Of a DNA stretch of 64,000 bases, positions 38,100 to 47,855 are shown piece after piece (position 1 is the stretch's first letter; each line of letters starts with the position of its first letter). Position numbers and translations under genes: made by a program. The stretch lies in the NCBI RefSeq assembly GCF_011304355.1, contig NZ_CP049888.1, forward strand, positions 1,240,001 through 1,304,000, read 5' to 3'. Under the pieces are notes generated by a model. The model searched no databases. It saw only the letters and a program-made list of their open reading frames with translations, and had not been told where the DNA came from. This DNA comes from Weissella coleopterorum. GTDB taxonomy: Bacteria > Bacillota > Bacilli > Lactobacillales > Lactobacillaceae.

Positions 38100-39464
38100 T
38101 TATTTTGGCAGAAACCGTAGTCCTTTCGGATAAAAGTTTTTCATCTGTCCATTTACAAATTTTCCAAACCCAGTCCCATTCCCGTTCGCTGTTAATAAAT
38201 ACCATCCCTTTAACATTTTTTGCGAATCATCAACAAAGAATGTTTCACCGTGTACATATTGGCTCCATTCTCGATCATTCAAGGCATAAACGTTTTTAAA
38301 AGCAGTTGGATGTTCAGCAAGTGCTAGGGCCAAACTAGGTTCAAACCGATTCTTTTTAAATGTGCCAAGATGTAATCCTACCCGCAAAATTCTTAGTCCC
38401 GTTAAAACCGGAGTTCCATAGGGGGCTAAATACAGCTGATCACCAAATGCTACTAGAATGCCATTGGGGACTTTTTTTAACGTCTCTTCAGCAAATATTT
38501 GCCAAAGTTCATGTTGCGACTTGGTTAAATTGCTTTGCAATTCCGGAAGAGAGCGTTGGGGCTTTTCGACTTCTGATTTTAAGCGTAAATGTGCAATAAA
38601 ATGGCCTTCACCGTCTATATGATGCGGGAATAGGCGGGCGGTTTTTGTCAACTCTGGGTTACCATCTGCCCACTCGGGGCGACCATCGTCTACGCCAAGG
38701 GGTTTAACAATGGGTATCAATTCTAAGTCAGGGTACGTTGCCAACAACCATGCAATTACTTGTTCATCTTCTTCAGGGGCAAAAGTACAAGTGGAATAAA
38801 TCAACTCACCATTAGTCTTTAACATTTTCAACGCTTCAACTAAAATTTCTTTTTGTAATTTAGCACAACGACTAGGATATTCAACATCCCAATATTGCAT
38901 CGCTGCTGGATCTTTTCGAAACATTCCTTCACCCGAACATGGTGCATCTAATACAATCCGGTCAAAATATGCAGGAAATTTAGGACTTAATTCAGCTGGT
39001 GCATGATTGGTGACCAAGACATTTTCAGTCCCAAACCGTTCTACATTTTCACTTAATATCTGGGCACGTTTTTTGAAAATTTCATTACTAACTAATAAGC
39101 CTTCTTGCCTCATGAACGATGCCAAATGGGTGGTCTTACCACCAGGAGCAGCTGCCAAATCCAACACTTTCTCCCCTGGCTTTGGATGCGCAATCTCTCC
39201 CACCAACTGGGCACTGGGTTCCTGAGAATAAATCAGCCCAGTTGTATGGTCAATCGAATGACCGTTTACTCGACCAAAATACCCCCATTTCCCCCATGCT
39301 ACGGGTTTCATTGCCTGCGTATCGTATAATGCTTGGAGTGCTTTTAGAGGATTAATCCGAAATCCCTTTTGTACTGGCTGCTCGAACGTTGCAAAAAAAG
39401 CACCTGCCTCAGTTCCCAATAATTCTTCATAACGTGCTTTAAATCCATTCGGAAAATCATCCAT
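38100..39464 (-). CDS. rRNA m5C methyltransferase, RsmB/NOP family (RsmF-like)
   Basis: The 454-residue SAM-dependent enzyme methylates cytosine 5 in rRNA. Motif I is LDLAAPGGKTTH at about 101, motif IV DAPCSGEGMF holds the release Cys, and motif VI STCTF holds the catalytic Cys. The C-terminal extension (about 300-454) resembles the PUA-like end of RsmF. Which 16S position is modified cannot be told. The ATG has only a weak RBS. Confidence 0.9.
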   Translation of the reverse strand: MDDFPNGFKARYEELLGTEAGAFFATFEQPVQKGFRINPLKALQALYDTQAMKPVAWGKWGYFGRVNGHSIDHTTGLIYSQEPSAQLVGEIAHPKPGEKVLDLAAAPGGKTTHLASFMRQEGLLVSNEIFKKRAQILSENVERFGTENVLVTNHAPAELSPKFPAYFDRIVLDAPCSGEGMFRKDPAAMQYWDVEYPSRCAKLQKEILVEALKMLKTNGELIYSTCTFAPEEDEQVIAWLLATYPDLELIPIVKPLGVDDGRPEWADGNPELTKTARLFPHHIDGEGHFIAHLRLKSEVEKPQRSLPELQSNLTKSQHELWQIFAEETLKKVPNGILVAFGDQLYLAPYGTPVLTGLRILRVGLHLGTFKKNRFEPSLALALAEHPTAFKNVYALNDREWSQYVHGETFFVDDSQKMLKGWYLLTANGNGTGFGKFVNGQMKNFYPKGLRFLPK

Positions 39465-39481
39465 TTTAGTAACCTAATTTC

Positions 39482-40294
39482 CTATAAAATTGTTTTTAGA
39501 TAGCGAGCCAATCCATCTTGCTCATTGGTGTACGGGGTAACATCATTCGCAATTTTTTTCAATTCTGGATTCCCGTTCTGCATGACAACACCATGCCCCG
39601 CATAATCAATCATTTCTAAATCATTCATCTCATCACCAAAAGCATAGACATCCTCAATTGCAATTCCAAATGATTTTTGTAAAACTTGTAGACCTGTATC
39701 CTTAGCAACACCAGCTGGTGCCACCTCCAATACAGGTGCATCCCCACCCCAAATTTTTACATTAACCAAGTCCTTACCATAACGAGCTTGGACCCATTCT
39801 TGAATTTGCACTTGCTGTGTCTCATCAATAGCATGTAATAAAATAGCATTAACATCCGTTGTTAGGTTATGGACATTTAATTGCGCTTTCATATCATTAT
39901 CTTGCGGGAAAAACTTTTGGTTGAGTTTTTGTGTACCAAATTGATGGCTCCAAGCCTGTTGATTTTGCTCAGCAACAACTAAATCAACGCCTAAGTCACT
40001 TGCTTGTTCTAGCAAATCAAAAACAATATTGCGTTGCACTTGATGAGAATAAGCATCTTTCCAATTTTGATCGGGAATCATTCCTAATGCGCCATTAAAA
40101 TTAATCATTGGCGAATTCAGCCCTAAATCTTGATAAATTGCATTGGTCAACCGTGGTGGACGTCCAGTAATAATCGAAATAATGTGACCTGCCGCTTGAG
40201 CAGATTGTAAAGTTTCGCGAGTATATTTTGAAACCATCCCCGCTTCATTTAAAGTGGTGTGATCTAAATCGATTCCAATTAATTTACGTTTCAT
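39482..40294 (-). CDS. Cof-type HAD phosphatase
   Basis: The 270-residue protein has the HAD motifs of the Cof/YidA class: GIDLDHTTLN (nucleophile Asp; DxD), ITGRPP, K in VAKDTGLQVL and GDEMNDLEMI. These enzymes dephosphorylate sugar phosphates and related metabolites; specificity is unknown. It lies 17 bases after the methyltransferase start region and shares its orientation. A promoter with extended -10 precedes it. Confidence 0.9.
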   Translation of the reverse strand: MKRKLIGIDLDHTTLNEAGMVSKYTRETLQSAQAAGHIISIITGRPPRLTNAIYQDLGLNSPMINFNGALGMIPDQNWKDAYSHQVQRNIVFDLLEQASDLGVDLVVAEQNQQAWSHQFGTQKLNQKFFPQDNDMKAQLNVHNLTTDVNAILLHAIDETQQVQIQEWVQARYGKDLVNVKIWGGDAPVLEVAPAGVAKDTGLQVLQKSFGIAIEDVYAFGDEMNDLEMIDYAGHGVVMQNGNPELKKIANDVTPYTNEQDGLARYLKTIL

Positions 40295-40330
40295 TATATC
40301 ATTCCCCTCGTGTTAACCCTTTATCCTCAT

Positions 40331-40339
40331 ATTATAGCA
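40331..40339 (-). promoter_or_regulatory. Promoter of the HAD phosphatase gene
   Basis: TGCTATAAT is an extended -10 (TATAAT at 40331-40336 on the minus strand), 37 bases before the ATG. Confidence 0.6.
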
Positions 40340-40394
40340 GAACTTTTACCCGACTTCTCTCATTTATTATCCTAAAATCCCCCTATTACTTCAC

Positions 40395-40478
40395 TAAAAA
40401 AGCCAAGATAGATGATCTTTCCCATCTAAAGTAACTAACGACGCTTACTTGATTTTGGGAATGTCATCTATCTTAGCA
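40395..40478 (-). terminator. Long structured terminator (about 76-base hairpin)
   Basis: On the minus strand arms GCTAAGATAGATGA (40464-40477) and TCATCTATCTTGGC (40402-40415) pair almost fully. Inside, CCCA/TGGG and AAGTAA/TTACTT blocks pair again. Six T residues follow (40396-40401). It ends the prs-aldo/keto reductase transcript, but is far larger than a normal terminator. Confidence 0.8.
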
Positions 40479-40529
40479 TTTATGATAGGCCATAAAACAG
40501 GAAGCACTACTCTGCTAACAATTAAAAAC

Positions 40530-41519
40530 CTACTTTAAAATATTTTCAATTTTTTGTAATTCTTCAACTGATAATTCTAAATTATCAGTCACCTTAATAT
40601 TATCAATTAAGTGATCAATTGACGATGCTCCAAAGACAATTGAAGCAACTCGAGGATCCTTCAAAAGCCATGCCATGGCTAATTGTGCCAAGGTTTGTCC
40701 ACGATCAGCGGCCACAGCATTCAAAGCATTTAATTTAGCAACCGTTCCCTTAGGATCATCTGCTAATCCAGCATTCGTTCGATGCAAAGGAAAGTCGGTT
40801 GGAAATCCGCCCAAATAACGATCCGTTAGCAAGCCCTCAGCCAAAGGACCATACGCCACTAATCCAGCATGATGTTGATCCAAAATCGATAACATATCAT
40901 GATCTTCAGCCTCATTACGATGCAACATATTATATGAAACCTGATTTGTGACAAAGGGGGTTCGCAATTCCTTGAAAATTTCAGCGATAGCCAAAGTTTG
41001 CTCGGCTGTGTAATTTGAAACCCCCACATACAATGCCTTACCTTGACGTACTAACGAATCCAGTGCAACCGCAGTCTCTTCTAAATTAGTATTAGGATCC
41101 CAACGATGCGCATAAAAAATATCAACATAATCTAAATGCATTCGTTGCAATGACAAATCTAACGCAGCGCGCAATGTTTTCCGGCCTGAAAATTCACCAA
41201 GTGGACCAGGCCACATATGATAACCTGCTTTAGTCGTTATGACCAATTCATCTCGATAAGCTTTCAAATCAGAGTTGAAAACTGCGCCAAAAGTTTCCTC
41301 AGCACTTCCATTGGATGGACCATAGTTTGAAGCATTATCAAATGAATAAATACCATTATCAAAAGCCTTTAAGATCACTTCTCTTGAGTTAGCCAACGGC
41401 TTTTGATCACCGAGATTCCGCCAAAGTCCAAAAGAAAGCGCTGGTAGAATCAATCCTGAATCTGAAACCCGTCGAGCGGGAACCTTTTCGTAACGATCTT
41501 CTTGTGCTGCATATACCAT
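40530..41519 (-). CDS. Aldo/keto reductase (YghZ type)
   Basis: The 329-residue NADPH-dependent oxidoreductase shows the AKR signatures: FDNASNYGPSNGSAEE (Asp and Tyr of the tetrad), TTKAGY (Lys) and YAHRWDPN (His). Its long loops place it with YghZ, which reduces L-glyceraldehyde 3-phosphate and methylglyoxal in E. coli. ATG 41519 is preferred because AGGAGGA is nine bases upstream; the ATG at 41528 abuts it. It is 36 bases after prs and probably in one operon with it. Confidence 0.92.
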   Translation of the reverse strand: MVYAAQEDRYEKVPARRVSDSGLILPALSFGLWRNLGDQKPLANSREVILKAFDNGIYSFDNASNYGPSNGSAEETFGAVFNSDLKAYRDELVITTKAGYHMWPGPLGEFSGRKTLRAALDLSLQRMHLDYVDIFYAHRWDPNTNLEETAVALDSLVRQGKALYVGVSNYTAEQTLAIAEIFKELRTPFVTNQVSYNMLHRNEAEDHDMLSILDQHHAGLVAYGPLAEGLLTDRYLGGFPTDFPLHRTNAGLADDPKGTVAKLNALNAVAADRGQTLAQLAMAWLLKDPRVASIVFGASSIDHLIDNIKVTDNLELSVEELQKIENILK

Positions 41520-41555
41520 AAATTCCATTCCTCCTAATCAGATTTAGCCTTAAGT

Positions 41556-42530
41556 TTAAATTTTCACGTCCGGCTTATACCGCGAACGCAAGAGTCCTGA
41601 TAGATCTTGATCATTTTGTACCCGTTCAATTGCCGCAGCAATTAATGGTGCCACAGTAATGATTTTCAACTTATCAAATTGCTTAACGGATGGAACTTCC
41701 ACAGTATCCGTGATAATTACCTGCGAAATTTCTTCGCATGCTGCTAAACGTTCTGCTGCCCCATCCGACAAAACCCCATGTGTAGCCACAACTGAAACGT
41801 CTGTAGCACCCGCGTATTTTAAAGCTTGCGCAGACGTAACCATACGACGACCTGTATCGATAATATCATCAATAACGATGGCTCTTTTACCGGCAACTTC
41901 TCCTACAATTCCATTTGGACTTTTAATATCATCTTGAACCGCACGATCATTAATGACCCCCCAAGTTGCATCCAAAATTGAAGCAAATTGTCGAGCCCGC
42001 CCTGCTCCATTATGATCAGGGGCAAAGACCACCGTTTCTTCCGCCTTAAAATGACGTTCAAAGAAGTATTCAGTCAATAATGGAGCAGCTAACAACTGAT
42101 CCACAGGAATATCAAAGAACCCCTGAACTTGATCCGCGTGCAGATCCACCGCTAAAATTCTTTGTACACCATTCATTTCAAGTAATGATGAAACCATTTT
42201 AGCTGTAATCGGTTCGCGTGACTTGGTTTTACGATCCTGTCGCACGTAACCAAAATATGGCATAATCACGTTAATTCCATGTGCAGACGCACGGCGTAGC
42301 GCATCAACAACGATCATAATCTCCATGAAGCTATCATTTACTTCACCAGAAATAGGCGCCATGATATAAACATCGGCTCCACGCACACTATCTAAAATTC
42401 GTTCATAAATCTCGCCATCAGCAAATTGATTGATGGTCATTGGCATCAAAGCTGCACCCATCTCATCCGCAATTTTTTGTGCTAACTCATGATTAGTGCT
42501 CAAGCCAATCAACTTTAATTCATGCTCCAC
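41556..42530 (-). CDS. prs: Ribose-phosphate pyrophosphokinase
   Basis: Prs makes PRPP from ribose 5-phosphate and ATP for nucleotide, His and Trp synthesis. The 324-residue product has the class I motifs DLHADQVQGFF and the PRPP loop DDIIDTGRRM, with FADGEIYERI and GYVRQDRK. It begins with GTG; GGAGG lies nine bases upstream and no better ATG is in frame. Confidence 0.97.
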   Translation of the reverse strand: MEHELKLIGLSTNHELAQKIADEMGAALMPMTINQFADGEIYERILDSVRGADVYIMAPISGEVNDSFMEIMIVVDALRRASAHGINVIMPYFGYVRQDRKTKSREPITAKMVSSLLEMNGVQRILAVDLHADQVQGFFDIPVDQLLAAPLLTEYFFERHFKAEETVVFAPDHNGAGRARQFASILDATWGVINDRAVQDDIKSPNGIVGEVAGKRAIVIDDIIDTGRRMVTSAQALKYAGATDVSVVATHGVLSDGAAERLAACEEISQVIITDTVEVPSVKQFDKLKIITVAPLIAAAIERVQNDQDLSGLLRSRYKPDVKI

Positions 42531-42671
42531 CCGCTCATTCCTCCATTTTCTGTTACTTTCTATTTTACCAAAAAATGAGCGTCAAATCAGTAACTGAATA
42601 AAAACTATTTATCTTAATGTATTTAATTGCTTTTTATTCCAAAAAGCCTTAAACTGATTTTGACATATCAA

Positions 42672-42752
42672 ACAAGCTGGGGCGCTCATTTTTGAGCTGA
42701 GAAGTAACCCATTGAACCTGCTACGGTTAGCACCGACGAAGGAAGCTTGGTT
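42672..42752 (+). ncRNA. TPP riboswitch (THI element)
   Basis: The conserved THI core is present: GGGG, CTGAGA (42697-42702), ACCC, GAACCTG (42714-42720) and a GGAA near 42740. P1 arms CAAGCT (42674-42679) and AGCTTG close it. It senses thiamine pyrophosphate and lies before the ykoEDC transporter genes. Confidence 0.93.
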
Positions 42753-42772
42753 ATTTACTCTAAATTGTAAAC

Positions 42773-42822
42773 AACCGTTCTTTACGTGCTTTCAGCATGT
42801 CTAAAGAACGGTTTTTGTTTGA
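42773..42822 (+). terminator. Terminator of the TPP riboswitch expression platform
   Basis: AACCGTTCTTT-ACGTGCT pairs with AGCATGT-CT-AAAGAACGGTT around a TTC loop, followed by TTTTTG. Its position just after the aptamer implies transcription stops when TPP is bound. The aptamer-terminator switching itself is inferred. Confidence 0.88.
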
Positions 42823-42851
42823 AATATCAAAAAAATTTTGGAGGCATTCTC

Positions 42852-43415
42852 ATGCAAACTATTTCTAAAACTCATTCTCACTGGCAACTCAAAGATGTTA
42901 TTTTTTTGGCCATCATTGCCCTTTTCTTTGGGGTTATTTACCAAATTTGGGGCTTCTCATACACATTAATCGCAGCAACCCCGCTCAAACCATTTGCAAA
43001 TGATGCGACATTGGGCGTTTGGTTGATGGCCGGACCTCTGGCCGGTCGTTTAATTAAAAAACCTGGCTCTGCTACCCTAGGTGAATTTTTAGCTGCGACC
43101 ATTGAAATGTTTTTATTCTCCCAATGGGGGGCCATGAATCTAGTTTCTGGTTTGATTCAAGGACTGGGTGCAGAAGTTGGTTTTGCCAGTACGAAGTATC
43201 AACCAAAACCTAAAATAAACCTTTTCATTTCTGCATTAATGATGACTTGCTTCACTTTTATCTGGGATCTCTTCCAATCAGGTTATCTAGCTTATCATCT
43301 ACCTATGTTAGCTCTGCTATTCTTGATTCGTTTCATTTCAGCAGGCTTCTTTGCCGGCATATTAATCTATTTAATTGACAAACTACTTGCTCGCACCGGA
43401 GTAATTCAAAAATAG
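42852..43415 (+). CDS. ykoE: ECF transporter S component YkoE (thiamine/HMP)
   Basis: The 187-residue membrane protein has about five hydrophobic segments and the YkoE pattern (WQLKDVIFLAIIALFFGVIY, LIKKPGSATLGEFLAA). YkoE binds the thiamine precursor (HMP) or thiamine for the ykoEDC transporter. ATG 42852 with GGAGG is used; the frame to 42786 would cover the terminator. TPP riboswitch control agrees with thiamine transport. Confidence 0.9.
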   Translation: MQTISKTHSHWQLKDVIFLAIIALFFGVIYQIWGFSYTLIAATPLKPFANDATLGVWLMAGPLAGRLIKKPGSATLGEFLAATIEMFLFSQWGAMNLVSGLIQGLGAEVGFASTKYQPKPKINLFISALMMTCFTFIWDLFQSGYLAYHLPMLALLFLIRFISAGFFAGILIYLIDKLLARTGVIQK

Positions 43416-43418
43416 CCT

Positions 43419-44819
43419 ATGACAACCTTAACCATTAATAATTTATCACATACCTATGCATCACCAGGAGTATCCGTCTTAAAGAATATTAGTTGGAAGG
43501 TTCAACCGAACAGTTTTAATTTACTAAGTGGACCGAGTGGGGCCGGAAAATCAACCTTAATGCGGCTAATGGCCGGACTTGAAAAACCACAAACCGGGAC
43601 CATTTTAATTAATCAATATCCGGTTCACACGGTTGTCCCTTTCGATCGAGCGCAACGAATTGCTCTCTTATTTCAAAATCCCACACGCCAATTTACCATG
43701 CAAACCGCACAAGAAGAATTAACTTTTGCCTTAGAAAATATCAAAACCCCACAGAGTCAAATTCAGCCTCGAATTCAAACCGTTTTAGCAGAACTAAATT
43801 TAATAAATTTAGCCGATCGGCCATTACTACAATTATCTGGAGGAGAACAACAAAAAATTGCTTTAGCCATTATTCTTGCGATGGACACCGATATCATCTT
43901 ATTAGATGAACCATTTGCCAATGTTGATCCAAGTTCGCGTCTAGCCCTATTAAAATTGTTAAAGCAAATTCAAGTTCAGCATGCTAAAACTATCATTATT
44001 ACTGATCATGATCTCAATAATTATCAGTCAATTATTGATCACCATTATCAGATCACAGCAACAGGCGAATTAAAATTAGGTGACCAACAGCAACTCAGTC
44101 AGAACCCGCCCGTAATATTTTTAGACCATTCTGATTTAACAATGGGACCACTAAGTTGGCATAATTTAAAATTGATCCAACAGGATCAATTACTTTTGAA
44201 GTCAAATAATTTCAACATCCCCGCAGCCTCAATTGGCCTACTTTCAGGCGCAAATGGTTCGGGTAAATCAACATTGTTAAAGACCCTTAGTCGTCAAATT
44301 CCGCTCAGTGGTCAATTAACTTGGAAGACCCAAAAAACACCTAAACCTTGGTCAAAACTAGTTGGATATGGCTTCCAAACGGCCAGCCATCAATTTATTG
44401 AACTAACTCCTCGAGCAGAATTTGCGGTTAGTTCAAAAGTTAGTCAGCAGTCCGATTACTGGACACCTCAATTGATTGCCGAGTCGGTAAGCCGATTAGA
44501 GTTAGGCCACACTTTAGAACAAAGTGTATATCAGTTATCCGGCGGTCAACAAAAAAAGGTACAAACTTTAGCTTTACTAATTTTAGGTTTACCCGTTCTC
44601 TTATTAGACGAACCTCTGGCTGGGCTCGATTTAAAATCGATTCACGTCCTGATGGAAATCATGTCTACATACGTTAAAGCAACTCAAACCAGCATCTTCA
44701 TGATTTCCCATCAACGACATGGTCTCGAACCATTCATTGACTATGAACGCATGATCGTCGATCAGAATTTTATCAACCCATCGCATGTAGAGGAGCATCG
44801 AAATGTCACTCCATTTTAA
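43419..44819 (+). CDS. ykoD: ECF transporter dual ATPase YkoD
   Basis: The 466-residue protein has two ABC ATPase halves fused in one chain. Half one: GPSGAGKSTL (about 38), LSGGEQQK and LLDEPFAN. Half two: GANGSGKSTL (about 274), LSGGQQKK and LLDEPLAG. It powers uptake through YkoE and YkoC. The ATG lies three bases after the ykoE stop, without an obvious RBS, so translation is probably coupled. Confidence 0.93.
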   Translation: MTTLTINNLSHTYASPGVSVLKNISWKVQPNSFNLLSGPSGAGKSTLMRLMAGLEKPQTGTILINQYPVHTVVPFDRAQRIALLFQNPTRQFTMQTAQEELTFALENIKTPQSQIQPRIQTVLAELNLINLADRPLLQLSGGEQQKIALAIILAMDTDIILLDEPFANVDPSSRLALLKLLKQIQVQHAKTIIITDHDLNNYQSIIDHHYQITATGELKLGDQQQLSQNPPVIFLDHSDLTMGPLSWHNLKLIQQDQLLLKSNNFNIPAASIGLLSGANGSGKSTLLKTLSRQIPLSGQLTWKTQKTPKPWSKLVGYGFQTASHQFIELTPRAEFAVSSKVSQQSDYWTPQLIAESVSRLELGHTLEQSVYQLSGGQQKKVQTLALLILGLPVLLLDEPLAGLDLKSIHVLMEIMSTYVKATQTSIFMISHQRHGLEPFIDYERMIVDQNFINPSHVEEHRNVTPF

Positions 44820-45471
44820 ATTGGAACCAACTTTACTCATCATACTGGTTTTATTATGTTCCATTGAAATATCCTTCGTGCGTAGCATTGACGGTAACAT
44901 CTTTTTAATCTTGGTGGGATTATGTTATTTATTTTTAAATCGGGTTCATTTACGTAAAATTATCTGGCTATTGATCATTTCAACCCCATTGGCTTTTGGA
45001 ACTTGGTCCTCATTTTGGCTGTTTGGTACCGGTAATCATTTCATGAATGCAAGTATCTATACCACCCGCCTATATGCTTATTTAATTCTAGGTGCGGTTA
45101 TCACTTTGACTGAATCACCCCGAGCCTTACTCATGAACCTACATGTCCGATTTAATCTCTCTAATACTTTTGTCTACGGCATTTTAGCTGCGTTAAATTT
45201 ATTAGAACAAGTTAAACATCAAATCAAAATCATTCAATATGCGGCACAATTACGCGGAATTAAATACCATCTATGGAGTCCACAACTGTACTTGAAAACG
45301 ATTTTGAGTGCGAATTACTGGGCTAACGATTTAACAAATGCCATGCATTCCCATGGCTTTTCGGAAGGATATCCTCGAACTGAGGTAGAAAAGCAATCAT
45401 GGCCGTTATTACAAATTGGTTTGCTTATAATAATATTTTTGCTCTTTAATAGTGTCTTATTCTTGAGCTAA
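44803..45471 (+). CDS. ykoC: ECF transporter T component YkoC
   Basis: The 222-residue membrane protein (about five segments) has the coupling-helix motif ARG-like segment AQLRGIKY and QL-R, typical of EcfT. It connects the S component and the ATPase. GAGGAG gives the RBS; its start overlaps ykoD by 17 bases. Confidence 0.9.
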   Translation: MSLHFKLEPTLLIILVLLCSIEISFVRSIDGNIFLILVGLCYLFLNRVHLRKIIWLLIISTPLAFGTWSSFWLFGTGNHFMNASIYTTRLYAYLILGAVITLTESPRALLMNLHVRFNLSNTFVYGILAALNLLEQVKHQIKIIQYAAQLRGIKYHLWSPQLYLKTILSANYWANDLTNAMHSHGFSEGYPRTEVEKQSWPLLQIGLLIIIFLLFNSVLFLS

Positions 45472-45477
45472 TAAATT

Positions 45478-45512
45478 CCTCAACCATCTTTTGGATAGTT
45501 GGGGCTTTTTTA
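45478..45512 (+). terminator. Terminator after ykoC
   Basis: CCTCAAC and GTTGGGG (one G-T pair) form a stem with a 12-base loop followed by CTTTTTTAA. Confidence 0.88.
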
Positions 45513-45516
45513 ATAC

Positions 45517-45550
45517 AAAAAAAGCCCAACATAATAAAATATGTTTGGCC
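45517..45550 (-). terminator. Terminator after thrS
   Basis: Minus-strand arms GCCAAACATA and TATGTTGGGC (one mismatch) enclose TTTTAT and are followed by seven T residues. Confidence 0.85.
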
Positions 45551-45564
45551 TTAAAAATTAAATT

Positions 45565-47514
45565 TTAATCTTGCGTATCGCGTGAATAATTAGCAATATC
45601 AGCTAATAACTTTTGTTCAAATTCAGCTAATGCCATGTTCTCAGTATCGCGAGATCCAAAGCGACGAATCGTAACACTTTCATTATTTTGCTCATCATCG
45701 CCAATTACCAAAGTATACGGAATTTTCAATGATTGGGCGTCCCGAATCAAGTAACCCAACTTTTCATTGCGGGCCTCGTATTCGGCTCGCACCCCTTGAT
45801 GCTTCAATTGTTCAACAATCTTTTGCGCATAACTACCATGTGCTTCACGGTTCACTGGAATAACCCGTACTTGATGGGGAGCCAACCAAGTAGGGAAAGC
45901 CCCCTTATACATTTCAATTAGGTACGCCGTAAAGCGTTCCATCGTTGAAATTACTCCACGATGAATCATAACTGGACGGTGTTGCTCACCATCGGGACCA
46001 ACATAACCCAAATCAAATTTCTCGGGTAGTAAGAAGTCTAATTGAATTGTTGAGAGGGTCTCTTCCCCACCCAAAGCCGTTTTAATCTGTACATCCAGCT
46101 TAGGACCATAGAAAGCAGCTTCACCTTCGGCTTCAAAGTAATCTAAGCCCATATCGTCCATAGCTGCCTTCAACATCCGTTGTGAATTTGCCCACATTTC
46201 ATCATCATCAAAATATTTTTCTGTATTTTCAGGATCACGATATGAAAGGCGGAAGCGGTAATCACTAATATTGAAGTCATTATAAACATCAATCATCAAA
46301 TTCAAAATATTTTTAAATTCAGCTTCAATTTGGTCCAAAGTTACAAAAGTATGTCCATCATTTAATGTCATTTCTCGAACTCGTGATAGTCCAGTTAGTG
46401 CCCCAGACTTTTCATAACGGTGCATCATTCCTAATTCAGCAATCCGTAAAGGTAATTCTTTATATGAACGTGGATGATGATTATAAACTTGAATGTGCGA
46501 AGGACAATTCATTGGCCGCAATTCTAAGAATTCACCATCCCCCATATCCATTGGTGGGAACATGTCATCGTGATAATGATCCCAGTGTCCTGAAGTTTTA
46601 TACAGATCTAAATTAGATAAGATTGGTGTATAAACATGTTCATAACCTGCTTCTAGTTCACGATCAACGATGTAGCGCTCCAAAGTTCGGCGAATAGCCG
46701 CTCCATTTGGCATCCACACTGGTAGTCCTGATCCCACTTCTTGTGACGTAAAGAATAAATCTTGTTGAGCTCCAATACGACGATGATCGCGTTCTTTAGC
46801 TTCATCACGACGCTTCAATTCAGCCTGTAAGTCATCAGCATTCCAAAAGGCCGTCCCATAAATCCGTTGTAGCATTGGATTAGAAGACTTTCCACGCCAA
46901 TATGCACCAGCAACTGATGTCAACTTAAAATGCTTAATCCATCCCGTTGATGGAACTAGTCCACCTTTGTCCAATTCGATATGTTCCCCTTGCACCGCAA
47001 TTGAAATTTTCTCATCAACTGGTAGATCATTAATTAATTCAACCTTATATGGATCATCTTTGAACATCTCCAAAGCTTCATCTCGTGAAATTTCACGAGA
47101 AACGATTGGCAGATTTTCTTCGACAATCTTATGCATAATCTTTTCAATAACTGGAAATTCTTCAACTGAGACTTGGCCCGCGTCATTATCAGTATCGTAA
47201 TAAAAACCGTTATCAATAGCCGGTCCAACTCCGAAGTGCATCTCAGGATGAAGCCGCTTAAGTGCTTGCGCCATTAAATGAGAAGTTGAGTGACGTAATA
47301 AGCGCAATGCTTCCTCAGAATCTTTAGTAATGAGTTCAAAATCGCCACCAATCATCATCTGATCATGCATTCCAATATATTCACCATTCAGTCGCCCTGA
47401 AACGGCCTTTTTAGCCAACGACTTTGAAATTCCGTTTGCAATCTCAAGTGGAGTAATGCCACCCTCAAAACTCTTAACTGCCCCATCCGGGAATTTAATT
47501 TCAATTTCTGCCAT
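45565..47514 (-). CDS. thrS: Threonyl-tRNA synthetase
   Basis: ThrRS (649 residues) has an N-terminal TGS domain (about 1-62), the second additional domain with its editing His pairs ([11 protein letters not shown] about 75), the class II core (motif 2 region RPMNCPSHI, with Cys as Zn ligand) and the C-terminal anticodon-binding domain ([12 protein letters not shown]). AGAGGTAAAG precedes the ATG. A T-box leader and a consensus-like promoter control it in response to uncharged tRNA-Thr. Confidence 0.98.
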   Translation of the reverse strand: MAEIEIKFPDGAVKSFEGGITPLEIANGISKSLAKKAVSGRLNGEYIGMHDQMMIGGDFELITKDSEEALRLLRHSTSHLMAQALKRLHPEMHFGVGPAIDNGFYYDTDNDAGQVSVEEFPVIEKIMHKIVEENLPIVSREISRDEALEMFKDDPYKVELINDLPVDEKISIAVQGEHIELDKGGLVPSTGWIKHFKLTSVAGAYWRGKSSNPMLQRIYGTAFWNADDLQAELKRRDEAKERDHRRIGAQQDLFFTSQEVGSGLPVWMPNGAAIRRTLERYIVDRELEAGYEHVYTPILSNLDLYKTSGHWDHYHDDMFPPMDMGDGEFLELRPMNCPSHIQVYNHHPRSYKELPLRIAELGMMHRYEKSGALTGLSRVREMTLNDGHTFVTLDQIEAEFKNILNLMIDVYNDFNISDYRFRLSYRDPENTEKYFDDDEMWANSQRMLKAAMDDMGLDYFEAEGEAAFYGPKLDVQIKTALGGEETLSTIQLDFLLPEKFDLGYVGPDGEQHRPVMIHRGVISTMERFTAYLIEMYKGAFPTWLAPHQVRVIPVNREAHGSYAQKIVEQLKHQGVRAEYEARNEKLGYLIRDAQSLKIPYTLVIGDDEQNNESVTIRRFGSRDTENMALAEFEQKLLADIANYSRDTQD

Positions 47515-47560
47515 TTCTTTACCTCTTATCTATACTAAATGTAGTTACTTCAATAACATT

Positions 47561-47802
47561 AAAAAAAGTCCCGTTCTGATATCCAGCTTGATATCAGAAC
47601 GGGACGTTGACACGTGGTACCACCCGAAGTTTTTGTATATAAACCATACAACTCAAAACCCTTAACGCGGGGAACGAAACTAGTTTCCTAATTCACTTCA
47701 AAAGGAGTATCAATCTGTCCCATATTAACTGGCTCACACCTTTCCAGTCTCGCTTTTAATACTTTGGTCAGACTAACGTATCTTTTTCAACGTTTTATTA
47801 TG
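47561..47802 (-). promoter_or_regulatory. T-box leader of thrS
   Basis: The T-box bulge sequence GGTGGTACCACG (complement of 47614-47627) is near the 3' end and is followed by a terminator of GTCCCGTTCTGATATC and GATATCAGAACGGGAC (47568-47605) with seven T residues. The upstream part holds the stem I region with an AG-rich segment; ACA in GGGACAGA near 47720 is a candidate Thr specifier, not proven. Confidence 0.9.
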
Positions 47803-47808
47803 TTTCTT

Positions 47809-47837
47809 ATTATAATCACTTTTCCAAAAGGTGACAA
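47809..47837 (-). promoter_or_regulatory. thrS promoter
   Basis: TTGTCA (47832-47837) and TATAAT (47809-47814) are 17 bases apart. The expected start is near 47802, the beginning of the T-box leader. Confidence 0.85.
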
Positions 47838-47855
47838 GCCTTTCCCCTGTATTAA

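Noticed and set aside
40395..40478. The long hairpin as a transposable MITE
   Set aside because: No target-site duplication or second copy is visible in this window, so I kept it as a terminator with open role.
42786..42851. Longer ykoE start at 42786
   Set aside because: It covers the riboswitch terminator and has no RBS; ATG 42852 has TTGGAGG.
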